A stretch of 45,086 nt of DNA from positions 1-45,086 of the forward strand of contig CANRSD010000013.1 in assembly GCA_947642355.1 (NCBI GenBank), given 5' to 3'. Origin of the DNA: an uncultured Clostridia bacterium (GTDB lineage: Bacteria; Bacillota; Clostridia; TANB77; CAG-508). Below, piece by piece: positions 16,371 to 25,038 of this stretch (position 1 is the stretch's first letter; each line of letters begins with the position of its first letter). The translations under genes and the position numbers were made by a program. The notes under the pieces are model-generated. The model saw only the letters and a program-made list of their open reading frames with translations, ran no database searches and was not told the origin of the DNA.

Positions 16371-16916
16371 TTATTCTCTTGAAGATTCTTTTTCTTTATA
16401 TCTTTGTATTAATCTTTGAACATTTCTTTTTCTAGTTCTCATTTCTTCTACATATCTATTTAAAGCTTCTTGAGTTAATCCTACTCTTTTTCCTATATTT
16501 TGTATTTCATATTCATAACTTTTAGCTAATGCCCTTTCTAAAACATATGGAGAAATATCACATTTCTCAACTGCAAATGTATCACTATCAACCTCATCGT
16601 CAATATTTCGTTCACTATTTTTACTTTTCTGTTGATTAGCACTAAAGCAATGCCCTAATTCATGGCAATATATAGCTTTTCTTTCCTCTGTAGTTAATCC
16701 AATTTGTGATAATTTTTCTGTATCTCTTATTATTAAAGCTACATCATCATGTATTTTACAAGTTCCACATGGTTGCTTAAAATCAATATTTAAAATAATA
16801 TCTGCATATATTGCCAAAAATTCTTTGAACTTAATTAAGTCAGATACTATTATAGCTCTATTTTCTCCTATTTGTATTTGTTTTCCTTTTTTGTATTTAC
16901 TTACTATCTCTAACAT
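16371..16916 (-). CDS. ImmA/IrrE-like (M78-type) metallopeptidase
   Basis: Protein of 181 residues with the zinc motif His85-Glu86-Leu-Gly-His89 in AIYCHELGHCFSANQ, and downstream acids (NIDDEVDSDTFAVEKC), where the third ligand is expected (E/D in the 'E.eAd.fA' region). Relatives cleave phage or mobile-element repressors. No repressor gene is found beside it. The C-terminal stretch (GLTQEALNRYVEEMRTRKRN) is helical and basic. It lies on the minus strand, convergent with the oxidoreductase. Its start is back-to-back with the strong plus-strand promoter of the candidate antitoxin RNA, suggesting that this peptidase and the toxin unit are part of one mobile or stress module. Confidence 0.78.
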   Translation of the reverse strand: MLEIVSKYKKGKQIQIGENRAIIVSDLIKFKEFLAIYADIILNIDFKQPCGTCKIHDDVALIIRDTEKLSQIGLTTEERKAIYCHELGHCFSANQQKSKNSERNIDDEVDSDTFAVEKCDISPYVLERALAKSYEYEIQNIGKRVGLTQEALNRYVEEMRTRKRNVQRLIQRYKEKESSRE

Positions 16917-16945
16917 TAAATTTCCCTTCCCTTATCAAAAAAACA

Positions 16946-16974
16946 TTGACTTTTACTAAAAATCTATGTATAAT
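16946..16974 (+). promoter_or_regulatory. Near-consensus sigma-A promoter for the antitoxin RNA
   Basis: TTGACT (16946-16951), 17-base spacer, TATAAT (16969-16974). No plus-strand protein gene follows. It reads into a short segment ended by a hairpin and T-run, so it should make a small RNA of about 100 bases. Confidence 0.8.
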
Positions 16975-16980
16975 ATAGAT

Positions 16981-17080
16981 AGAAAATGAGAAACCATAGT
17001 CAAATATGGTTACCACTTGTAAAAAGTAATAACGGCACATTCCCTTAGGTCAAAAAGTAGAATGTGCTGTTATTTTTATT
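16981..17080 (+). ncRNA. Candidate antitoxin RNA of a type I toxin-antitoxin system
   Basis: Predicted start 6-7 bases after TATAAT, ending in the hairpin AATAACGGCACATTC / GAATGTGCTGTTATT (17028-17042 / 17060-17074) followed by TTTTTATT. A toxin-like 37-residue gene converges on it from the other strand: its stop codon is at 17076 and its message must cross the same hairpin, which works in both directions. The two RNAs thus share 3' complementarity, as in txpA/RatA or bsrG/SR4 pairs. A short inverted repeat (CCATAGTCAAATATGG, 16994-17009) gives a 5' stem-loop. Confidence 0.6.
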
Positions 17081-17189
17081 CCTTATCTATAATTTTATTA
17101 ACATATTGTATGTAACAAACTGTCAATAAGGCTACGTTTAGAGTAACTGATGCCATTAAGGCTAATATTAAGAATAGTATAAAACTCAT
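17076..17189 (-). CDS. Candidate type I toxin: 37-residue single-span membrane peptide
   Basis: Small gene with its own ribosome site (GAGGTGG, 6 bases before the ATG at 17187-17189). The peptide starts MSFILFLILALMASVTLNVA and ends with the charged tail VNKIIDKE: one membrane helix (residues ~3-28) and a short polar C terminus, the architecture of small hydrophobic type I toxins and holin-like peptides. It has a predicted promoter ~95 bases upstream. Its long leader can fold: CACTTT (17201-17206) pairs with AAAGTG and GATAGC with GCTATC, next to the ribosome site, which could hide it. A converging small RNA overlaps the 3' end. Alternatively it is a small unrelated membrane peptide. Confidence 0.6.
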   Translation of the reverse strand: MSFILFLILALMASVTLNVALLTVCYIQYVNKIIDKE

Positions 17190-17284
17190 AAACACCACCT
17201 CACTTTCTGATAGCAAGCTATCTAAGTCAAAGTGGCAACACAACTACTTATCTCATTTCTATCTTTAACTACTATACTACATAT

Positions 17285-17312
17285 TTTATAATAATACAAG
17301 CAAACAAAACAA
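17285..17312 (-). promoter_or_regulatory. Predicted promoter of the toxin-like gene
   Basis: On the minus strand: TTGTTT, 16-base spacer, TATAAA followed by AT. Gives a leader of about 90 bases before the toxin ATG. In the shortened copy 1 the corresponding -10 is altered (TTTAAA instead of TTTATA on the plus strand). Confidence 0.45.
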
Positions 17313-17529
17313 ATTTTTGTATATTTTTATAACTAACTAAAGTAATAAATTCAATTTATGAAATATGTTATCAAAAACTCTAAATAAAGAGCAATAAACT
17401 ATTAACTAATAATATAAATGCACAATCACTTATTACTATGTATACTATAAAATTTGTTTACACCAATGTACAGCAAATTTTATATTAAACTGTGATAATC
17501 TATGATAGGTATCTATCCTATAAAACGAA

Positions 17530-17556
17530 AAATACTCCCTTACAAAGAGAGTATTT
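17530..17556 (-). terminator. Hairpin terminator after tRNA-Cys copy 2
   Basis: AAATACTC (17530-17537) pairs with GAGTATTT (17549-17556), followed on the minus strand by TTTCGTTTTA. Same element as at 13799. Confidence 0.5.
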
Positions 17557-17623
17557 CTACATTTTGTACCTTTATGTAATAATATATACTATTATATAAT
17601 AATTGCTTAAAAGTACAGATTAT

Positions 17624-17698
17624 TGGAGGCGCCAATCGGACTCGAACCGATGATCAGAGTTTTGCAGACTCGTGCCTTACCAACTTGGCTATGGCGCC
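17624..17698 (-). tRNA. tRNA-Cys (GCA), copy 2
   Basis: Identical in all 75 bases to the copy at 13870-13944, anticodon GCA, encoded CCA. It follows tRNA-Gly by 12 bases, so the two are probably one transcript. Confidence 0.97.
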
Positions 17699-17710
17699 AT
17701 ATTTTAAAAA

Positions 17711-17786
17711 TGGAGCGGGAAACGGGGCTCAAACCCGCGACCTTCGCCTTGGCAAGGCGACGCTCTATCAACTGAGCTATTCCCGC
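17711..17786 (-). tRNA. tRNA-Gly (GCC)
   Basis: On the minus strand: acceptor GCGGGAA/TTCCCGC, D arm GCTC..GAGC, anticodon loop TTGCCAA (GCC) with a normal 7-base loop, T arm CGGGT..GCCCG, encoded CCA. This tRNA reads GGC/GGU. It cannot read the GGA/GGG of the recoding sites, so the decoder must be another tRNA. Confidence 0.96.
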
Positions 17787-17849
17787 ATACAACATAGATA
17801 TAATATCAAAAATACTTATGAAAGTCAAGCAAATGTAAAAAATTTATTA

Positions 17850-17905
17850 CTCAAAAAAATGAACCCTTATTATTAGACTATTTATCCAACAACTTGGGTT
17901 CATTT
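17850..17905 (-). terminator. Terminator of the T4SS-like operon
   Basis: AAATGAACCC (17857-17866) pairs perfectly with GGGTTCATTT (17896-17905); on the minus strand a run of seven T follows. It lies 21 bases after the last gene of the cluster. Confidence 0.85.
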
Positions 17906-17926
17906 AATTAAAAATATTACTTTTAT

Positions 17927-18493
17927 CTATTCTGCTAAAAAAGTTATCTTATTATAAACTTCATTTATCTTTACAATTACATCAATATACTCTTCTCCTT
18001 CATATTGTATTCTTAATGTAACTTTAAATAAATTATCATCTTCTTCTATTGTATCTACAAAATATTCTGAGTTTTCATAAATTAATTCTTTCTTTTTTAG
18101 TTTTTGTATTAATTTTGCAATTTTAATAAACTCATCTGATGTAATAGATCCATAAAGTTTCTTAATTATTTGTGTATTCTTATTATAATATTCTAATAGT
18201 TCATTATCCGTCATATCATTTTCAATAGAAGCTCTTAAAGTAGGAATTGAAGAAGTCATAAATCTAGAAACAATTGTTGATATTTTATTCATCTCCATAT
18301 CTCCTTGATATTTTTGAGATAAATAAAATGTATTTGTAGGATACTTATTTTCTAGTCCTCTTACTACAATTACTTGCTCATTTGTTTTCTTATTTATTTC
18401 AGAATCTTTTTTTACTAAATTAAGTATTATTAGTAATAATAATATAACAATTATTAACAATAAAATTACTATTTTCAATTTTTTCTTCTTCAT
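17927..18493 (-). CDS. Membrane-anchored T4SS-locus protein of unknown function
   Basis: Protein of 188 residues: basic N terminus (MKKKKLKIV), one membrane helix (residues ~7-27), then an extracytoplasmic domain of about 155 residues ending in a beta-rich part (EYFVDTIEEDDNLFKVTLRI). It has no recognised motif. The size and layout (one N-terminal helix plus a small mixed fold) resemble the two VirB8-like proteins of this locus, but I see no clear sequence match. It is the last gene before the operon terminator and starts 15 bases after the giant hydrolase gene, so it is co-transcribed and could be its partner. Confidence 0.55.
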   Translation of the reverse strand: MKKKKLKIVILLLIIVILLLLIILNLVKKDSEINKKTNEQVIVVRGLENKYPTNTFYLSQKYQGDMEMNKISTIVSRFMTSSIPTLRASIENDMTDNELLEYYNKNTQIIKKLYGSITSDEFIKIAKLIQKLKKKELIYENSEYFVDTIEEDDNLFKVTLRIQYEGEEYIDVIVKINEVYNKITFLAE

Positions 18494-18508
18494 TACATCC
18501 CCCTACAT

Positions 18509-21500
18509 TTATGGTAATGTACAATTACAACTTTCATGATTTCCTGTTAAGCATCCCCAATTATGTGCAAATAATTCTCCAAACAATACACAATGTTCAT
18601 CATGATTACGATAATCTGAAGCAGTTACCTGATATAATGCTAATTTACCCATTTGAGCTGAAGCTTCATCTGCAATAGAACCACTTAAAACTCCTTCTAC
18701 TATTTGTTTAGATTCATATGTAGCTAATCTTTCTGTAAAATTAGTTCCATTTCTTCCATTTTGATTTCCCACAACAAATTTTCCATACATTCCTAAATCA
18801 TAAACTTTGGTATATGACCCTTTTGGTGCACTACCATAACCTCCCATATGAGATGAATCATTATTATCTCCTACTGGAAATACTGTTCCATATTGTCCTG
18901 AAGCTGTTAATATATCTGCAATTGTTGATACATTTGAAAAATGCACTGTATCATTTCCTCTGTTTTTTATAACTTGGCAAACTGCAGTCATAGCTTCTGG
19001 TGAACTAGAATTTTCTGCTACTAAAACTGCTGCTAACATCTCCATTTCATCTGCTGTAACTTCTGTACCAAAAGAATTAAATTCTTGTCCATTTGATTTA
19101 AAATCATCTGGAGTTGGTATATTAAAGAAATCCTCTACATTTTCTACTAAAGAATAATCTGTATCTTTTATCAAAATTCTTATATATTCACCTGGATTTT
19201 CATCTGAATCCCCATAATCATTTGATATAGTCTTTCCTATATATTTTCCTTCTTTTATATAGTATCCTTTCATTCCAATATCAGATACATATTCTGATGG
19301 AATAGAACTACTTTCTCCAAAATTCACAAAAAATGGTGCATCTTCTTTTAATTGTTCTTGTTCTTCTCTTTTTCTTTGCTCATTTGAATTATATAATGCC
19401 ATTATCTCATTTTGTTTATATTTTCCATTATTACCTTCATCATCTGTTGCCTCTAAATTCACATCAAATCCATCAATCATAATTGTATATCCTGCACATA
19501 CATTACTATATTCTTTATAAAATAAATTTAGACCTTTTGCTGCATCTTCATTACTAATTTCATCATTATCTTTACTGTTATTTGTTACCATTGATGATGA
19601 AAAATACTCTTCAGTCAATGGTTCAAGAATAATATATCCTACCTCTTCTTCTTCATTTGTATATATATTTATTCTTTTATGTGTTCCATATTCTATTATT
19701 TTTCCTGTAACTGGTGAAGACACTAACTGGTCATCCTCATATCCTTCAAATAAACTATTGTTTATAGAATTTTCATTTTCTTCTGAATTATCTTCTTCAG
19801 TTGGTAAATCTTCTTCTGGCAAATCATCTTCTTTTAAATTATCTTCTTTATTTTTTAAATAGTTATAAGTTGATGAAGACTCTATTAATGTTCCATATTC
19901 ATTATTTTGTTTATCATATGGTCTAATTGGCCATCCTAAAATATTAGTATCTGGTAACAACCAAGTAAATATTTCCGAAGTCTTATTTGACAAATCTTCT
20001 TTATTAAAATAATCTAACTCTACTATTAATTCTTTAAAATCTCTATACTGATAATCTGCATCTATTGTATGTGTATTTTCTAATATTGCAAAAGCATTTA
20101 ATGATGACTTTTCTATATTTACAACAGAAATCAAGTTTGGATTTCTTGGATCTCCTCTCCTAATCTCTATATTCCCTTCATAATCTTCTATTTCCCAAAT
20201 TGTATTGTCATCTATAACAAATCCTGTAAATCCATTAGTATTTTTACTATAATACATATCTAATTGCCATTCTAGCCAAGACTCTGCAATATCTAATCTA
20301 TCATCTTCATCAAGATGGAAAGATAAATCTATAATTCCATATGCTTGCCTTAATGCACTACGTCCATATTTTCCTAGTAAATCTGTAGAAACTTTATTTG
20401 CCCAACCACTACCATATTTACTTTCTAATAATTTTTCTGATGCCTTTATTACGTTTTTCCTATCCTTTGCAATTTGTATTGCAGTCTCTTCTGTTTCATC
20501 ATATATATAATATTTTCTATATTTTAATAAACTCTTTACTATATTATTAGTTTGTGATCTTTGTGCATCTTCTAATTGTGTTACAGAATTTGTTGTAAGT
20601 AAATTATAGAAAAATCCTACATTTTCATATTCTGAAGGGTCATATTCTTCATCTTCTGGATCTACTCCTGTTGAGTCATAAACTTTATTTACATATGCAT
20701 TTCCATCTTCACGATTAACTCTTATCCAACCACTACTAGAACCTGTTGTATCAAAGCTATATGCAGACCATAACAATTTATCAGCAAGTTCTATTTCTGG
20801 GTTTTGTTCTAAATCTTCTACTTTAATAGTTTCTGCTTTTTTAACAAAAGCATGTCCATCATCTTCTGCTTCTTTTATAGTAGAATAACCATTATTTGCT
20901 ATAAAATCTTCCGCTTTTGTGTTTGAAGTATTTCCATCTGCTTGTAAATAATATAATTGATACTCAGATGTATCATTTCCATTACTGTCTTTTTTCATCT
21001 CATATTTTGTCCAATATTCCTTTGAATCTGCTAAATATTCTTCATCAACTTTTATAAGTTCTTTATCTGCCCCCCAAGCTGAACTTATATTAGAATCATT
21101 GTGTGCTGGAGAATATACTTGTCTCTTGTCAGGGTTTTGGTCTGGTATACCATCTTTATTATTATCTTCAGACCCCTCAACATCTTTTAGTGTTCCTTTT
21201 GGCAACCCATCTCTATATTCAGAAATTGCTGCATCATCATTAGGACCTTCTGGTATTATAAAATATGTATCTCTAAACCAACTTCCTACAACTCTAGCTA
21301 TATATGGAGTATATGTAGAATATTTTTGGTCTTCTAAATTAGCTAAAGCTCGTACTACTTCTTTTATATATTTTTGACAGTTTTTACAGCATTTAGTAGA
21401 ACCTATATTACTACTACAAATATTTCTATCAGTTCTATATTCACCTGTTTCTGGATCTATAATTCCAGAATCTACAAGTTCTTGTGTAGTTTTTTCTCTT

Positions 21501-23482
21501 ACAATATATTCCCATACAATTGTATCTACCCATTCATTTATTTCTTCAACTTCATTTTCATTAGAAGTTACTACATAACTATTTGTACTAGAATTCCAAG
21601 TTGAAGTTTCAGTAATTTCTTTTGTCTTATATATCAAATATTTATGAATAGCCCATTCAAATTCAACTTCTTCTCCATCTACTTCTCCAACCCAAACTAT
21701 ATGCTGCTTTACTTTCTTATATTTATACATAGTATAATTATTCCATATTTTTCCATTAGGAAGACTTGCATCCTCATAAGTCTGAGATGTAAGAACTTTG
21801 CTATTTCCTTCTATAGTTTCAATTGGAAGTGCTGATTTCTCACTAGCATTCTCATACCCATAACTATCTGCTGTATTTTTTAACCAACAAGCTGTATCCG
21901 ATTTATATTGTTCTTGCATATTAGAATCAGCTGGAACTCCCATATTTTTTGCACAATGAGTTGCGTCAAAAGCTCTTATACTTTCTCCTGTTTGAGTTGT
22001 AACTGAGTAATTTTCAAATATATCCTCTGTTTCATTAATATCAGCATCATTTATTCCATAAGCTGGAAATGGATTACTACTTGTATCAATCATTAAGAAA
22101 CTTGATGAATCATTTGTCGAATCTACAATAACATATTCTTGTGCACTTCCAATACAATTATCTGGACTTACAAGTGGTAAATTCTCAAGTAAATATTGAC
22201 ACCTTCTTCTAGTTAAAAATATACCATTAATCCAACTTGATAAATCATTACTATTTATTAAATCAGAAGCAATACCATCTGTCGTTCCTTCCATTTCATT
22301 TAAAGTTTCTTTTATATCTTTAATTTCAATTCCTGGTTTTACTGAGCCAGCCAATGGATCTACATATTTTGCCTCTACTTCTGAATCACCTGCATCATCT
22401 AAATACACTTGTATTTCTGTATCAAAATTTTGTAGCATAGCATAAACTAAATCTGGTGCCATAGTTCCAATATGTAATGATAATAAAAATTCTAATGATA
22501 ATCCATACCTTGGAGCCCACCCTGAAATATTAAAATTCATTGGATTATTTAAATATCCTCTTCTAATAGAAAGTTGTCCGCTAGCTCTATCTATTGAAAT
22601 ATCATTTTTCCAAGCAAAATTATCCCAAAATCCCCAAGAAGATGTTGCTAAACCATTTTTAGCTTTATATATTTTCATTAATCCTTTTGACCAAGCACCT
22701 TTATATCCACCAAACACTGTTTTTATTCCACTAAATATATTTTTTAACAATGTTTCATCATCATTTCTTATTGCATATATCCTATTATCTGAAATCAAGT
22801 ATGTTTTAAGTAATGTTGATCGGTTTCCAGGTATAGCTATTATTTTTCCTTTTCCAGTCTCTGTTGTTTCTTCTGTTGATCTGACAATTCCATATTTATC
22901 AGAATATGATTCTCCATCTGGAAGCCCTGTAATATTATTTACCAAAATTCCAATTGCATTGTAGTAATATCCATTATATGCTTGTCCATCTGAATTATAA
23001 TATTTAAATCCTTCATCTCCATCTCTTTTTTCATATAAATTATACCCTAAAGCAATTAATTCCTCATATGTTTTTATTGAATTATCAACTTCAGGTTCAA
23101 CAAAACCATAATTAACTATATCATAATTCATATTCTCAAGATAATTTGCTATATCTATAACCTCATCTGTATTAATGTTGGAAGCTTCATTTATAAACCA
23201 ACCTTTAATTGTTTGCTCTGTTTTTTTAGCAAAGTCTTTAAGTTTTCCAACTGTTAATCCTGGAATATTTATTATAAATCCTATAAACCCAATAATAACT
23301 ATTATAATTATTAAAACAAGTACTCCATATGGTCCAATTGCAGACAGTATTTTTGATCCTACTTTTCTTGTGATTTTTGCTTTATTCTTTAAATCTCCTA
23401 ATCCTTTTTTAGAACCACTTTTAATTTTTGCCTCTGGATCTAATATATCATAATCTTTTTCAGAAAATGGATTTTTAGCCAT
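18509..23482 (-). CDS. Giant membrane-anchored cell-wall hydrolase (SleB-like domain), T4SS locus
   Basis: Protein of 1657 residues, the largest in the window. The N-terminal ~48 residues are cytoplasmic and basic, then one membrane helix (~50-75). The rest is exported: long Asp/Asn/Ser/Thr/Tyr-rich stretches, a cysteine cluster near 690-705 (STKCCKNCQKYI), an acidic linker near 1220-1245, then a lysostaphin-like or lipoyl-type beta segment (VSSPVTGKIIEYGTHKR). The last ~175 residues are a SleB/Hydrolase_2 domain: EMLAAVLVAENSSSPEAM (catalytic Glu near 1490), AVCQVIKNRGND, SGQYGTVF. Family enzymes are lytic transglycosylases or amidases that cut peptidoglycan. As an anchored protein in a T4SS operon it probably opens the wall for, or scaffolds, the channel. 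Start has AAAGGAGG upstream. Confidence 0.75.
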   Translation of the reverse strand: MAKNPFSEKDYDILDPEAKIKSGSKKGLGDLKNKAKITRKVGSKILSAIGPYGVLVLIIIIVIIGFIGFIINIPGLTVGKLKDFAKKTEQTIKGWFINEASNINTDEVIDIANYLENMNYDIVNYGFVEPEVDNSIKTYEELIALGYNLYEKRDGDEGFKYYNSDGQAYNGYYYNAIGILVNNITGLPDGESYSDKYGIVRSTEETTETGKGKIIAIPGNRSTLLKTYLISDNRIYAIRNDDETLLKNIFSGIKTVFGGYKGAWSKGLMKIYKAKNGLATSSWGFWDNFAWKNDISIDRASGQLSIRRGYLNNPMNFNISGWAPRYGLSLEFLLSLHIGTMAPDLVYAMLQNFDTEIQVYLDDAGDSEVEAKYVDPLAGSVKPGIEIKDIKETLNEMEGTTDGIASDLINSNDLSSWINGIFLTRRRCQYLLENLPLVSPDNCIGSAQEYVIVDSTNDSSSFLMIDTSSNPFPAYGINDADINETEDIFENYSVTTQTGESIRAFDATHCAKNMGVPADSNMQEQYKSDTACWLKNTADSYGYENASEKSALPIETIEGNSKVLTSQTYEDASLPNGKIWNNYTMYKYKKVKQHIVWVGEVDGEEVEFEWAIHKYLIYKTKEITETSTWNSSTNSYVVTSNENEVEEINEWVDTIVWEYIVREKTTQELVDSGIIDPETGEYRTDRNICSSNIGSTKCCKNCQKYIKEVVRALANLEDQKYSTYTPYIARVVGSWFRDTYFIIPEGPNDDAAISEYRDGLPKGTLKDVEGSEDNNKDGIPDQNPDKRQVYSPAHNDSNISSAWGADKELIKVDEEYLADSKEYWTKYEMKKDSNGNDTSEYQLYYLQADGNTSNTKAEDFIANNGYSTIKEAEDDGHAFVKKAETIKVEDLEQNPEIELADKLLWSAYSFDTTGSSSGWIRVNREDGNAYVNKVYDSTGVDPEDEEYDPSEYENVGFFYNLLTTNSVTQLEDAQRSQTNNIVKSLLKYRKYYIYDETEETAIQIAKDRKNVIKASEKLLESKYGSGWANKVSTDLLGKYGRSALRQAYGIIDLSFHLDEDDRLDIAESWLEWQLDMYYSKNTNGFTGFVIDDNTIWEIEDYEGNIEIRRGDPRNPNLISVVNIEKSSLNAFAILENTHTIDADYQYRDFKELIVELDYFNKEDLSNKTSEIFTWLLPDTNILGWPIRPYDKQNNEYGTLIESSSTYNYLKNKEDNLKEDDLPEEDLPTEEDNSEENENSINNSLFEGYEDDQLVSSPVTGKIIEYGTHKRINIYTNEEEEVGYIILEPLTEEYFSSSMVTNNSKDNDEISNEDAAKGLNLFYKEYSNVCAGYTIMIDGFDVNLEATDDEGNNGKYKQNEIMALYNSNEQRKREEQEQLKEDAPFFVNFGESSSIPSEYVSDIGMKGYYIKEGKYIGKTISNDYGDSDENPGEYIRILIKDTDYSLVENVEDFFNIPTPDDFKSNGQEFNSFGTEVTADEMEMLAAVLVAENSSSPEAMTAVCQVIKNRGNDTVHFSNVSTIADILTASGQYGTVFPVGDNNDSSHMGGYGSAPKGSYTKVYDLGMYGKFVVGNQNGRNGTNFTERLATYESKQIVEGVLSGSIADEASAQMGKLALYQVTASDYRNHDEHCVLFGELFAHNWGCLTGNHESCNCTLP

Positions 23483-23507
23483 ATAAAGCTTCCTCCTTTC
23501 TTAAAAT

Positions 23508-24458
23508 TTAAAATGAAACTGTCATACTAAATTTATCTAATGCATTTTCAATTTCTTGACTTGCAGTCTCAGGATTTCCTGTATAATTTTCTATAACTCT
23601 TACTGCATTTAATACTATACCATTTATTTTCGTATTTGTATCAAAAAACTTTGTAAATGATAAGTTTACAATCTTTGTTTCACCAGGAGCTAAAATTATT
23701 TCATCATTTTCTGTACATGGTCTATATTCTCCTTCTACATCTAATGAAATTTCTGCACTATCTACATTTCCATCTTGTATAACTATTGTATAGTCACTTC
23801 TATTTGTAAGCTTTACTTTATATACAACAAACCCATATTTTACTATCACATTTGTTACATCTACTTTCATATATTCATTTGAAGCCATATATTGTACTTC
23901 TCTTTCCTCTATATAATTTCCTATTGAAAAAACTATATTTTTGTTCTCATCATAACTTACTGTCATCTTTTCTTCTTGATATCTATATGCTTCGTTTGTA
24001 AGTCCAGTTGCCAAAAAATCATTAAATAACTTTACATTATAAATATATTTTCCATCATAATTAGAATAATTTTGTATAGCATATCTTTTTTTAGATCCAA
24101 ACTTCTGACTTACATAATCTACAAAATTATCATAATCATTTCCAAAATAATTTTTCTTGCAATCATCTGAAATCAAATTATAAGCTTTTACATAGTCTCC
24201 AATATTACAATAAATTACATATTGCTCAATAAAATCTTCAAAACTATCAGAAACTTTTTTAGGAACTTCGCTTGAACTATCTAATACAGAAATATTTGGC
24301 GTATATGTAGTTGAAAGTTCAGATGGCTTTTTATTAAACGTCAAAATTTTATTAACTATTGTAATTATCATTATAACTACTATAAATACAATAATTAATT
24401 TGCTATTTTTTTTAAAGAAATTTCTTACTTTAATTCTTAAATCTGGATTTATTGTCAT
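23508..24458 (-). CDS. VirB8-like membrane protein with C-terminal beta domain
   Basis: Protein of 316 residues: cytoplasmic N terminus (~20), one membrane helix (~20-40), an NTF2-like domain (residues ~65-180: SFEDFIEQYVIYCNIGDYVK ... AYNLISDDCKKNYFG), then an immunoglobulin-like beta domain (about 185-316, VTNVIVKYGFVVYKVKLTNR, LAPGETKIVNLSF). One helix plus an NTF2 fold is the VirB8/TcpC architecture of Gram-positive conjugation machines, where it forms a scaffold outside the membrane. The extra beta domain is like the DUF-type 'LAPGE' domains of exported Bacillota proteins. It follows the second VirB8-like gene by 21 bases. Confidence 0.6.
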   Translation of the reverse strand: MTINPDLRIKVRNFFKKNSKLIIVFIVVIMIITIVNKILTFNKKPSELSTTYTPNISVLDSSSEVPKKVSDSFEDFIEQYVIYCNIGDYVKAYNLISDDCKKNYFGNDYDNFVDYVSQKFGSKKRYAIQNYSNYDGKYIYNVKLFNDFLATGLTNEAYRYQEEKMTVSYDENKNIVFSIGNYIEEREVQYMASNEYMKVDVTNVIVKYGFVVYKVKLTNRSDYTIVIQDGNVDSAEISLDVEGEYRPCTENDEIILAPGETKIVNLSFTKFFDTNTKINGIVLNAVRVIENYTGNPETASQEIENALDKFSMTVSF

Positions 24459-24479
24459 AGCCTATTTCCTTGCTCCTTT

Positions 24480-25016
24480 CTAATTTTCTTTCACTGCACT
24501 ATTTCTACTAAAAGACAATACAAAATCATTATAATCATTTTCTTTAATAACTACATTCATACTAAAATTATGTCCTAATTCTATACCATTTAAAGTATCT
24601 TTTACATCAACCCACAAAACATATATTTCACCTAATCTTTCAATATTACTAAAATTCAATGTTATATCATCTGGAAAGTAATCATTAAAATATCTCTTAA
24701 AACTAGCTAAAGTTGGAAAATAATTCTCTTTATATTCATCATATAAAAAACTATATGCTTTTTCATATTGTTTCTTATCTATAAGTTTAAAAAACTCTGC
24801 ACAATAATAATTAATCCTATCTTGCTCATTCATTTTATACAATTTTTCTAAAATCGCATTCTTTTCCTTTCTTTCTGCTTCATTACTTACTTTTTGTATT
24901 TCTGTCTCAGAAATCTCTTTAGAATGATCTTTATTTTTTAAAATAATCAATAATAATACTAGAACAATTAAAATAATCAATATAAAAATTATTATTTTTT
25001 TGTGTTTATTAGTCAT
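24480..25016 (-). CDS. VirB8-like single-helix protein
   Basis: Protein of 178 residues: basic N terminus, a membrane helix (~9-26), a charged linker, and a domain (~60-178) with the same pattern as the neighbouring larger protein: RINYYCAEFFKLIDKKQYEK then AYSFLYDEYKENYFPT, which lines up with DYVKAYNLISDDCKKNYFG. The fold is probably NTF2-like, as in VirB8/TcpC. Two adjacent VirB8-like genes suggest a hetero-oligomeric ring. Located between a VirB6-like and the larger VirB8-like gene, all on one strand with gaps of 20 bases. Confidence 0.6.
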   Translation of the reverse strand: MTNKHKKIIIFILIILIVLVLLLIILKNKDHSKEISETEIQKVSNEAERKEKNAILEKLYKMNEQDRINYYCAEFFKLIDKKQYEKAYSFLYDEYKENYFPTLASFKRYFNDYFPDDITLNFSNIERLGEIYVLWVDVKDTLNGIELGHNFSMNVVIKENDYNDFVLSFSRNSAVKEN

Positions 25017-25038
25017 ATTTTATCCTTCCTAACTTTAA

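Larger units (their letters stand above)
16942..17698. repeat. tRNA-Cys repeat unit, copy 2 (full, with toxin-antitoxin)
   Basis: Long form of the unit also found at 13597-13944. It contains the strong plus-strand promoter, the candidate type I toxin-antitoxin pair, the toxin promoter, a stretch similar to 16195-16330, the AATACTC hairpin and tRNA-Cys. Confidence 0.75.

Noticed and set aside
13560..17800. CRISPR array in the repeat-rich noncoding region
   Set aside because: The repeats are two or three long diverged blocks, not short regular repeats with spacers; no cas gene is near.
17607..17876. Open frames over the tRNA-Cys/tRNA-Gly region on both strands
   Set aside because: They simply read through the tRNA genes; tRNA structure explains the sequence.
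19700..23450. Plus-strand open frames inside the giant hydrolase and VirB6-like genes
   Set aside because: They are antisense shadows of AT-rich genes, lack ribosome sites and have no family resemblance.
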